Shown: one piece after another, positions 52,006 to 58,515 of the stretch
Numbering within the stretch: position 1 is the first letter of the stretch
How the letters are laid out: each line of letters opens with the position of its first letter
From: Absicoccus porci
GTDB taxonomy: Bacteria; Bacillota_I; Bacilli_A; Erysipelotrichales; Erysipelotrichaceae
NCBI RefSeq assembly: GCF_003725415.1
Contig: NZ_RJQC01000006.1
Location: forward strand, 1-58,515
Length of the DNA stretch: 58,515 nt
Direction of reading: 5' to 3'
Translations under genes and position numbers: made by a program
Notes under the pieces: generated by a model
What the model saw: only the letters and a program-made list of their open reading frames with translations
The model's database searches: none
Told to the model about the DNA's origin: nothing

Positions 52006-52026
52006 TTTTTGAGCGGATAAATTTTA
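51984..52026 (+). repeat. Copy B of the ~42-bp direct repeat (prophage right part)
   Basis: TTTCCACTGGAGATGA, seven variable bases, then TTTTGAGCGGATAAATTTT, as at 23,460-23,503 and in the same orientation. Here it covers the stop codon of the polymerase remnant. Confidence 0.7.
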
Positions 52027-52713
52027 ATCTTTTTTATAAAATGGTGTTTCATAGCCATCTGCACGAAGTAATAAACCTTTCGCCCAAGGTGGAGTTCTAC
52101 CCATCTGTTCACAGACTGCCTTTAATGACATACGAGGGTCGGCTTCGATAACCAGCTCATCGTGAATATGCATGACGACAGAGCAATTGCGAAACGTTTG
52201 CATGGCATAGCACAAAATGTCACGAGCAGTTGCCTGCACGATGTTCTCCACAAACTTCGGACCATAAGATTCGAGACGTTCCCATTTCTTGGTGCTGCCG
52301 ATACCTTCATAGGTGATGCAGGTACCACCAAACTTATTAGTGCCAAGCTTCGGTTTAACATACGCAAGGTTTCTGCCAGAAGGTAAGGTGATAAAGAGCA
52401 TCCCACTGCGGCAAGAGAAGGTTAAGCCATAATCAGTAGTCGTATGTTTATATCGCACCGCTTCTGTGACAGCACGGTCCACAGCCCACCAGAATTCCAC
52501 AATACGCGGATTGGATTGTCGCCAAGCATCTACAAGGGCAGGAAGCTCGTCTTCAGTAAGTCCCATATCAAGAGCGCCCATTGCCTTTAATGCACCAACG
52601 GAGCCACCATAGCCAAGCGCTAACTCTGCAATCTTGCCTTTTTGACGGAGATGGCCATTGATACCGTGTTTTTCAACTGGCACCTTAAACATCTGGGATG
52701 CAGAGGCACAATA
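52024..52713 (-). pseudogene. Phage family A DNA polymerase, C-terminal part only
   Basis: About 229 codons of coding sequence remain. YCASASQMFKVPVEKHGING and RQKGKIAELALGYGGSVGAL contain the motif B (finger) region, and VMHIHDELVIEADP is motif C with the catalytic HDE. Motif A and the whole exonuclease and thumb are missing. A full phage polymerase has about 650 residues. The coding similarity stops at about 52,713 and a foreign gene takes over on the other strand. No start codon fits, so it is a remnant. The remaining frame is intact to its own stop. Confidence 0.88.
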
Positions 52714-53493
52714 GATGCTGTATATGATTTGGAAGCAAAGATTGATGCATATGCTATCTTGGACCCAGCAGATATTGAGGCTGCAAATGAAATCCTTTAT
52801 GCACAGAAAGTAACCGGAAAGCAGAAACAAAGACTCACATTCTTCCTGCAAAAGAGCAAGAAGCTTTTAGAAAACTATGAGTACAACACTCAAAAAGAAT
52901 GTGTATCAGTTATGCGTAGCTTTGTCCGCTTTTATGAATTTTTGTTGCAGGTATCAAGCTTTGAAGATACAGACCTTCACAAGAAGTATAACTTCATCGC
53001 TTATTTGCTTTCATACATCAACATCAAGCATCCGGGCGGCGGATTTAATCTTGATGGAAAAATCAAAGCGACAAACTTTGTACAGAAGAAGGGTGACGAA
53101 CATAAAAAGTCAGACCTTGTTGCAAAGCCTGTGATGAAGCTTCCGACAGCTGAGCATTTTGGGCTTACTGAAGATAAAGAAAAGAGACTATCAGAAATTA
53201 TCGATGAGATTAACAGCAGAACCGGTAAGAACTATGACAATGATGTAGTGGTTAAGGCAATGCTGCAGATTAGAGATATTCTTATGAAGTCTGATAAGTT
53301 AAAAACCAGTGCGAAGAATAATACCCAGAAAGATTTTGAGTTCTCTTATTTTGATGATATCGACGATGCATTGATTGAGGGATTATCTCAGAATCAGGAC
53401 TTCTTCTCATTGCTATTATCGAATGAGGAAATGAAGCGTCAGGTTCTTGGTATTTTCTCTGATGAAATATATAAAAGTTTGCGTAATGCATAA
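52708..53493 (+). pseudogene. hsdR: Type I restriction endonuclease subunit HsdR, C-terminal part only
   Basis: About 261 codons. The sequence DAVYDLEAKIDAYAILDPADIEAANEILYA and the later EEINSRTGKNYDNDVVVKAMLQIRDIL, DFEFSYFDDIDDALIEGLSQNQDFF and MKRQVLGIFSDEIYKSL form the helical C-terminal region of HsdR, which contacts the methylase. The nuclease and motor domains (about 750 residues) are missing, and hsdM and hsdS are not in the window. The open frame extends back to 52,642, but those first 22 codons are the antisense of the polymerase remnant. It ends 16 nt before mcrB. Confidence 0.85.
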
Positions 53494-53509
53494 ATAAGGC
53501 GGTGGAAAA

Positions 53510-56344
53510 ATGTTTGATAGATTCAGATTGAAGGCCGCATTGGTTGAATACAAGAAACGTTTTGTAGGAACTCAGTGGCCAGATGAAAAGTACAAATGGG
53601 AAGCAGTGCAATGCTTCCAAGTGAACTGGGACGTCAATGCTGATGACTTTGCCGGAATGCTTACCAAGGCACTGTCTCAGACTTCTAATCTTCTTGCTTC
53701 GGTGAATAACTTTCCAGCAAGAATGATTACAAAGTTTGCTGAGATTGCCGGAGAAGAAGTCCGTGCTATGTTCATTGACTTGTATGACGAGAGTAAGGAT
53801 GTCTGCGAACGTATCGAGAACTTCAAGCAGAAATCAAATAGCTTACTTGAAAGATATGGTAACGGTGCAGGACAGCATTATCAGTATGAGAATGCAATTT
53901 CTACATACCTTTGGTTACGCTATCCGGATAAGTACTACATTTACAAGTTAAGTGAAGTAAAGGCAGTTTCGAATGAACTGGAGAGCGACTATACCTTCAA
54001 AAAAGGTGCCTATGCTAATAACATCCGCAACTTCTTAGCTTTTTATAACGAAATCTGCGCAGAACTTCAGCAGGATGAAGAACTCAAAAATATGCTCGCT
54101 GCACAGATTACAGGTACCTGTTACCCAGACCCTGAATTAAGAACACTCACCATTGATGTTGGCTTCTTTATCAGCAGATATTTTAATAAAGACGACGCGG
54201 CTCAATCATCAGATGAGTGGTGGCCATCAGATTATACGCCAGCTTTATCTGCTGATGATTGGGAAGCTTTGCTAAACGACAATGAGGTATTCACCGATAG
54301 CAGTCTAGAAATCATGAAGCGTATGGTCGATTACGGTGGTAAGGCTACTTGTACACAGTTGGCCATCAAATACGGTGAAAGCAAGAATTTTTATAATGCT
54401 GGTTCTTCTGCTTTGGCAAAGAGGGTCGTTCAAAAGACTGGATGTCCGGTATTCCCACGTGACAATGAAAATAGCAAGTGGTGGCCGGTTCTCTATGTAG
54501 GCAAAAACGCTAAAAAGGACGAAGAAGGTTCTTATATTTGGAAACTGCGAGATGAACTTGCTGAAGCATTGGAAAGAGTGGATTTATCAAAGGTAAAACT
54601 ATATGCAAATTTGGCCCCGAACTTCTGGAAGATAAGCCACGGTAATGACTGTATCACTGATGCAGAAGTGACCGCTTTTGAAAAGAGAAGAGTGGTTGTT
54701 GTTCATAAGGATACTGCCGCAAAGGGTAAAACAAAAGTATCCCAAGGCGAGGATTTCGTGGCAACTATGAAGAAGGGCGACTTCTTTTATCTGTGCAGAG
54801 GCAACAGCATCCGCTTATTGGGTAGAATTGATTCTGATGAGGTTGAGGAAAATTCTGAAAAACAGGATGGCTGGTGCGAGAGAAGTTATACTGTTATTGC
54901 AGAGTCGAAAGATACCAGTCCATATACTGGTGAAAAAAAGTGGTGGACGCCAAACGATAACTCGACGTGCATTGCTGTGCCTGAAGGTGAAATGCAGCAG
55001 TTTGAAAATTATATTTTGAAGCCATACTTTGATATTACCAAAGAGGAACTCTTGAAAAATGACGCTTCGGGCATTCATTACTGGTTCTTAAATGCAAATC
55101 CAAAGATGTGGAGCATGGCCAGCATGCCAGTTGGCGATGTTCAGGATTATACACTTTACAATGACAATGGAAATAAGCGCAGAGTGTTCCAGAACTTCTT
55201 GGATGCGAAAGCTGGAGACATGGTGATTGGCTATGAGTCAACGCCTGTTAAGCAGATTGTAGCTTTGATGCGTATTAGCGCAGAGCAGGATGGCGAGAAG
55301 ATTTACTTTGAAAAATTAGAAGGCCTATCTTCGCCTATTGACTATGCGACATTGAAGGAGTGCTCTGAACTTGAAAAGATGGAGTATTTCATCAATCCGC
55401 AGGGTAGCTTATTCAAACTGACAAAGGGCGAATATGAATTCATTCTTGATATGATTCGAGATGAAAATCCTGCTCCATCCAAAAAGGATAAAGATAAATA
55501 CACAAAGGAAGATTTCCTGAAAGATGTTTATATTACGGAAGCCAAGTATGACAGACTGGTGTCTGTACTGAAAAAGAAAAAGAACATCATTATGCAGGGT
55601 GCTCCGGGTGTAGGTAAGACATTTGCTGCTAAGCGTTTAGCATATTCCATCATGGGAGAAATAGATGAAGACCGCATAGAGTTCGTTCAGTTCCATCAGA
55701 ACTATTCCTATGAAGATTTTGTCATGGGATATAAGCCGGTTGGCGACGGATTTGAATTGAAATATGGTATCTTCTATAAATTCTGTCAGAAGGCAGCAAA
55801 CCATCCTGACAAGGATTACTTCTTTATCATTGATGAGATTAACCGTGGAAACATGAGTAAAATCTTCGGTGAGCTTTTGATGTTGATTGAAGCAGATTAC
55901 CGTGATAAGAGAGCAACACTTGCTTATAATGGATTGAGCTTTTCTGTTCCAAAGAGACTGCATATTATCGGTATGATGAATACAGCCGATAGAAGTCTGG
56001 CAATGATTGATTATGCTCTTAGAAGACGATTCAGCTTCTTTGACATGGAACCGGGCTTTGATTCCGAAGGATTCATAAATTACCAGAAAGGATTTGCAAA
56101 CGATACTTTCAACACTTTGATTGAGCGCATAAAAGACCTCAATAGAGAAATCATGCAAGACAAGTCACTTGGAAAGGGATTCTGTATTGGACACAGCTAC
56201 TTCTGCAATGCAGATGAATGTACCGATGAGTGGATGAAAGACGTCGTGGATTACGATATTTTACCAATGCTAAGTGAATACTGGTTTGATGATAATACAA
56301 AGCTTCAACGCTGGGAGAATATCTTGCATGGTGTATTTCAATGA
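53510..56344 (+). CDS. mcrB: McrB-type AAA+ GTPase of a modification-dependent restriction system
   Basis: 944 residues, larger than the 459 of E. coli McrB because of a long N-terminal half. About 1-225 is a helical domain of unknown function; about 235-355 another (DWEALLNDNEVFTDSSLEIMKRM, FPRDNENSKWWPVLYVG). About 385-505 is PUA-like. About 515-650 is EVE-like (HYWFLNANPKMWSM, GDMVIGYESTP), an expected reader of modified bases. The AAA+ domain has Walker A GAPGVGKT (697-704), Walker B IIDEINRGN (Asp775, Glu776) and the McrB signature NTADRS (824-829). GGCGGTGG lies before the ATG. Overlaps mcrC by 4 nt. Confidence 0.93.
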   Translation: MFDRFRLKAALVEYKKRFVGTQWPDEKYKWEAVQCFQVNWDVNADDFAGMLTKALSQTSNLLASVNNFPARMITKFAEIAGEEVRAMFIDLYDESKDVCERIENFKQKSNSLLERYGNGAGQHYQYENAISTYLWLRYPDKYYIYKLSEVKAVSNELESDYTFKKGAYANNIRNFLAFYNEICAELQQDEELKNMLAAQITGTCYPDPELRTLTIDVGFFISRYFNKDDAAQSSDEWWPSDYTPALSADDWEALLNDNEVFTDSSLEIMKRMVDYGGKATCTQLAIKYGESKNFYNAGSSALAKRVVQKTGCPVFPRDNENSKWWPVLYVGKNAKKDEEGSYIWKLRDELAEALERVDLSKVKLYANLAPNFWKISHGNDCITDAEVTAFEKRRVVVVHKDTAAKGKTKVSQGEDFVATMKKGDFFYLCRGNSIRLLGRIDSDEVEENSEKQDGWCERSYTVIAESKDTSPYTGEKKWWTPNDNSTCIAVPEGEMQQFENYILKPYFDITKEELLKNDASGIHYWFLNANPKMWSMASMPVGDVQDYTLYNDNGNKRRVFQNFLDAKAGDMVIGYESTPVKQIVALMRISAEQDGEKIYFEKLEGLSSPIDYATLKECSELEKMEYFINPQGSLFKLTKGEYEFILDMIRDENPAPSKKDKDKYTKEDFLKDVYITEAKYDRLVSVLKKKKNIIMQGAPGVGKTFAAKRLAYSIMGEIDEDRIEFVQFHQNYSYEDFVMGYKPVGDGFELKYGIFYKFCQKAANHPDKDYFFIIDEINRGNMSKIFGELLMLIEADYRDKRATLAYNGLSFSVPKRLHIIGMMNTADRSLAMIDYALRRRFSFFDMEPGFDSEGFINYQKGFANDTFNTLIERIKDLNREIMQDKSLGKGFCIGHSYFCNADECTDEWMKDVVDYDILPMLSEYWFDDNTKLQRWENILHGVFQ

Positions 56345-57402
56345 TAAAAGATAAGAGCATACTGATAAATAACATCTACCATATGCTTGCCTACGCGTTT
56401 CAGACTTTGAATCAGGAAAATTATGAAGATGTAGCGGTGGAATCATTTGATGAGATGTACGACCTGTTAGCAGCTATCCTTGCGAAAGGTATCGGTGTTC
56501 AGCTGAAACAGGGCCTATACAGGGAGTACATTAACCGTCAGGAAGAATTACCGGTCATGCGTGGAAAAATCAATATGCCGGGAACCATCAAGAATCGTTT
56601 AGCTCATGAGAGAGTTTTGACCTGTGAGTTTGATGAACTGTCGGAGAACAATTTGTATAACCAGATTCTTAAAACAACGGTCATGCTGCTTCTCAGAAAT
56701 GCGAAGGTGAAAACGGAGTACAAGGATGATTTGAAAAAGAAAATGTTGTTCTTCTCCAATGTGGATATGTTGGAGCCGACATCCATCAAATGGTCCGCGA
56801 TTCGCTTTCAACGGAATAACCAGACTTATCGTATGCTGATTAGCATTTGTCAGCTAATAATTGAGGGTATGCTGATTACGACAGACGCAGGTGATTATAG
56901 ATTAGCAAACTTTGTTGATGAGCAAAGGATGTGCAGACTGTATGAGAAGTTTATTCTTGAATACTACAGTAAGCATTATCCAGAACTGTCAGTGAGCGCA
57001 TCGCAGATACCTTGGTCAGTGGATGATGGAATCAGAACAATGCTGCCGGTGATGCAAAGCGATATTCATCTGCAAAAAGGAAACACCGTGCTTATCATTG
57101 ATGCCAAGTATTACAGCCATACGACGCAAACACAGTATGACAAGCATACGCTTCATTCCAATAACATGTATCAGATTTTTACTTACGTGAAGAATCGTGA
57201 TTATGAGTTTGGTGATGAGGAACACGAGGTTTCTGGAATGCTGCTGTATGCAAAGACCGAGGAAGAGATTCAACCGAATAATACATACCAGATGCATGGC
57301 AATCAGATAACCGTCAGAACGTTGGATTTAAATCTTCCGTTTTCGGAAATAGCAGAGCAGTTAAATGAAATTGCAGAATCGCACTTTGACTTGAAGAGCT
57401 GA
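56341..57402 (+). CDS. mcrC: McrC-type nuclease subunit of the McrBC system
   Basis: 353 residues, the usual size. The N-terminal domain has INNIYHMLAYAFQTLNQE and LPVMRGKINMPGTI. The PD-(D/E)xK core has MQSDIHLQKGNTVLIIDAKYY (Asp and DAK254-256) and QIFTYVKNR. McrC joins the McrB hexamer, stimulates its GTPase and cleaves DNA between two modified sites. The ATG overlaps the mcrB stop (ATGA), so the subunits are coupled. Both genes look intact, so the island probably still restricts modified DNA. It carries no methyltransferase of its own, as expected for type IV. Confidence 0.93.
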   Translation: MIKDKSILINNIYHMLAYAFQTLNQENYEDVAVESFDEMYDLLAAILAKGIGVQLKQGLYREYINRQEELPVMRGKINMPGTIKNRLAHERVLTCEFDELSENNLYNQILKTTVMLLLRNAKVKTEYKDDLKKKMLFFSNVDMLEPTSIKWSAIRFQRNNQTYRMLISICQLIIEGMLITTDAGDYRLANFVDEQRMCRLYEKFILEYYSKHYPELSVSASQIPWSVDDGIRTMLPVMQSDIHLQKGNTVLIIDAKYYSHTTQTQYDKHTLHSNNMYQIFTYVKNRDYEFGDEEHEVSGMLLYAKTEEEIQPNNTYQMHGNQITVRTLDLNLPFSEIAEQLNEIAESHFDLKS

Positions 57403-57469
57403 TGTAACGACATTGCTTAAAAAGATGATAGAGCTACTCTCAAAATAATAATGAAAGAAGGTAAAAAGC

Positions 57470-57916
57470 ATGAAGAAATTAGCAACATTAATGCTTGTGG
57501 TGATGATGGCCTTTTCCATTACCGCATGTGGTAGCACTGAGGAAACAAAAAAGGAACTTACAAATACAGCGGAATACGAAGAATGTGTTTTGACTTTAGG
57601 TGATGCTGAAATTACAACCAACGATAATGGAGAGAAGGTTGCAAAGGTTAACGCTACTTTCACAAATAATAGCGATGAGCCGCTTTATGCCATGAGCCTT
57701 TTTGCAGTTCGTGCTTTTCAGAATGATAAAGAAATCACGGATGTTTCAGATATCAATGGCGCAGATGCTTCTTTGATTAAGGAAGTCAAGGACGGTGCAT
57801 CAGTAGAGGTTTCATATCAATTCAAATTAGATGATGATTCGCCGGTTGAAGTACTTATTGGAGAGCCAACAGCTGACCAAGACACTATTGGTAAACAAAC
57901 TTACTTTGATAAATAA
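57470..57916 (+). CDS. Secreted lipoprotein, DUF5067-like
   Basis: 148 residues. A lipoprotein signal MKKLATLMLVVMMAFSITAC ends in the lipobox SITAC, so the cysteine at residue 20 is the likely lipidated N-terminus. The mature part is a small beta-sandwich (GDAEITTNDNGEKVAKVNATF, TFTNNSDEPLYAMSL, VSYQFKLDDDSPVEV) like DUF5067. Proteins of this type are extracellular and of unknown function. GAAAGAAGG lies before the ATG. It lies 67 nt after mcrC with a spacer that shows no terminator, so it may be co-transcribed with the restriction genes. Confidence 0.78.
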   Translation: MKKLATLMLVVMMAFSITACGSTEETKKELTNTAEYEECVLTLGDAEITTNDNGEKVAKVNATFTNNSDEPLYAMSLFAVRAFQNDKEITDVSDINGADASLIKEVKDGASVEVSYQFKLDDDSPVEVLIGEPTADQDTIGKQTYFDK

Positions 57917-58191
57917 GTTAGGTCGAGACCGCATAATCGGGAGGTCGAGTGTTTATAAAATACACAATTTATTCCCATCAGAAAGCACACATTTGCCACT
58001 GATGGAATGTCTCCCAGAATTGCAGAAAGGTCGAGACAGTAACAAGGGTCGATACCAAAATTGCCTGCATTATATAAGGTAGACGGGATATTAACTTATA
58101 GACCTGTTTCCGTTTACTGCGACGGTTTAGACTTTGATATGGATAACAAAAAGCACAGATTATGTGTGTAAATCTTAGAAAAGGGCAAGAT

Positions 58192-58319
58192 GTAGATATG
58201 TTTCCACGAACAGAGAATAAAGTGGATTTGTTTCCGAGAACGGGCACTATTGTGACATCATTATCAAGGTATCGTGCCACGTTGAGAGCGTGGTTCTGTT
58301 GACTAAAGCACATAAGTAA
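58192..58319 (+). repeat. Three displaced rumA-3'-end segments (candidate right attachment region)
   Basis: 58,192-58,215 reads GTAGATATGTTTCCACGAAC..., encoding VDMFPRTE, the same peptide as codons at 15,044-15,067. 58,223-58,245 encodes VDLFPRTG. 58,278-58,319 encodes HVESVVLLTKAHK with stop, the counterpart of HVETVVLM. They are separated by unrelated bases and change frame, so they are not one gene but tandem footprints of repeated integration. Confidence 0.65.
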
Positions 58320-58436
58320 AAGTAAAAAAGCTTGAAATAAGGGGATTTGCGAGGATTTGGAAGTAAATCCAGGTCCTCGGATTTATTTGTGTATATTGTA
58401 ATTTAAAACTGATCAATTTTTGGAGAGTGTAATCTA

Positions 58437-58488
58437 AACTGTGTAAGTTAGTTAGATGCGTACGGCTAACTAATGAACACAGTTTTTA
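58437..58488 (+). other. Long hairpin with T run at the right edge (terminator or insertion-sequence end)
   Basis: AACTGTGT (58,437-58,444) pairs with ACACAGTT (58,477-58,484), and inside it TTAGTTAG (58,448-58,455) with CTAACTAA (58,466-58,473), followed by five T residues. It could be a terminator. The preceding GAGAGTGTAATCTAAACTGTGTAA also recalls the ends of IS256-family elements whose gene would start beyond the window. Undecided. Confidence 0.4.
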
Positions 58489-58515
58489 TTATGCCTATCT
58501 CATGATATGGTTGAA

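Larger units (their letters stand above)
19541..52713 (-). mobile_element. Truncated siphovirus-type prophage
   Basis: An almost continuous minus-strand series in the order DNA polymerase (3' part), nucleotide/replication genes, primase, nuclease, helicase, ArpU-like regulator, HNH, terminases, portal, protease, capsid, connectors, tail, holin, endolysin, serine recombinases. It is an HK97-fold, long non-contractile-tail phage type. No repressor, Cro or antirepressor remains and the polymerase is cut at about 52.71 kb, so the early arm is missing. Left end inferred from the recombinase terminator; no att site has been proven. Confidence 0.85.
15110..58319. mobile_element. Mosaic island inserted at the rumA 3' end
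   Basis: Everything between the rumA-type stop and the displaced rumA tail is accessory: an orphan ORF end, an aminoglycoside-streptothricin resistance cluster, a truncated prophage, restriction genes and an att-scar array. Codon use and intergenic style change at both borders. The ends are defined by the rumA-like repeats rather than by a long perfect direct repeat, so they are approximate. It looks like accretion by several integration events, not a single element. Confidence 0.6.
57917..58515. other. Non-coding right border with att-like scars
   Basis: I see no gene here. Contents: GTCGAG-type repeats at 57,922, 57,944, 58,030 and 58,048 (GTCGATAC); rumA-like pieces at 58,192-58,215 (VDMFPRTE in frame), 58,223-58,245 (VDLFPRTG) and 58,278-58,319 (HVESVVLLTKAHK, stop); an AT-rich stretch with inverted CGAGGA/TCCTCG near 58,350-58,380; and a long hairpin at 58,437-58,488. 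Confidence 0.65.

Noticed and set aside
52642..52707. The first 22 codons of the open frame leading into HsdR
   Set aside because: They are the complement of the DNA polymerase remnant and do not match HsdR; the true HsdR similarity starts near 52,708.
58161..58305. A short frame starting MCVNLRKGQDVDMF that looks at first like the start of a TerD stress protein
   Set aside because: Only a dozen residues fit TerD, while VDMFPRTE matches the rumA 3' end better and the neighbouring pieces are also rumA-like.
1..58515. CRISPR array
   Set aside because: No series of regularly spaced short repeats was found; the only dispersed repeats are the phage elements listed.

Overview
The window is low-GC Firmicutes-type DNA. 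A chromosomal backbone (about 1-15,109) is followed by a mosaic mobile island (about 15,110-58,319). Strong AGGAGG ribosome binding sites, the IF-3/L35/L20 operon with a leader attenuator, the double-feoA/feoB operon and a CIRCE box before htpG all fit Firmicutes, perhaps an Erysipelotrichales-like gut bacterium; the genus cannot be fixed from sequence alone. The phage half reads like the prophages of Lachnospiraceae-type gut clostridia, so it was probably acquired.

Backbone, left to right: 5' end of an IS30-type transposase; tRNA-Lys(CTT); infC-rpmI-rplT; feoA-feoA-feoB plus a 45-residue Cys-rich membrane protein; an M29 aminopeptidase; a very acidic DUF2812-like membrane protein; a reverse-strand operon deoC-manA-rmlD-like-C_GCAxxG protein; a GNAT acetyltransferase; a MarR regulator; htpG; and an rlmD/rumA-type 23S rRNA uracil methyltransferase.

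The island starts exactly at the stop codon of the rumA-type gene. At its far end (58,192-58,319) lie two displaced copies of the VDMFPRT segment and one HVESVVLL tail of such a gene. I read these as attachment-site scars from repeated integration into the 3' end of rumA. Inside are, in order: (i) a Tn5405-like resistance cluster aadE-sat4-aphA-3 with a methyltransferase and an unknown gene ahead of it; (ii) a reverse-strand siphovirus prophage (about 19.54-52.71 kb) with three coupled serine-recombinase-type genes, lysis, tail, a frameshifted tail-assembly chaperone, head, terminase, a ParB-methyltransferase, a short phage MetK, HNH, an ArpU-like regulator, an SNF2 helicase, a VRR-NUC nuclease, a primase and only the C-terminal part of a family A DNA polymerase; (iii) a junction near 52.71 kb where the polymerase remnant abuts the C-terminal part of a type I restriction subunit HsdR; (iv) an intact McrB-McrC modification-dependent restriction pair and a DUF5067-like lipoprotein; (v) the array of att-like scars.

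The prophage has its late functions and integration genes but has lost its early left arm (start of polA, and any repressor or early control genes), so it is probably defective as a phage. It could still serve as a vehicle or partner for the island. The least explained signals are the paired 98-bp inverted elements at 23.5 and 48.9 kb, the promoter-like repeat upstream of the recombinase operon and two phage genes, the recombinase homologue lacking a catalytic domain, and the rumA/GTCGAG scar array.
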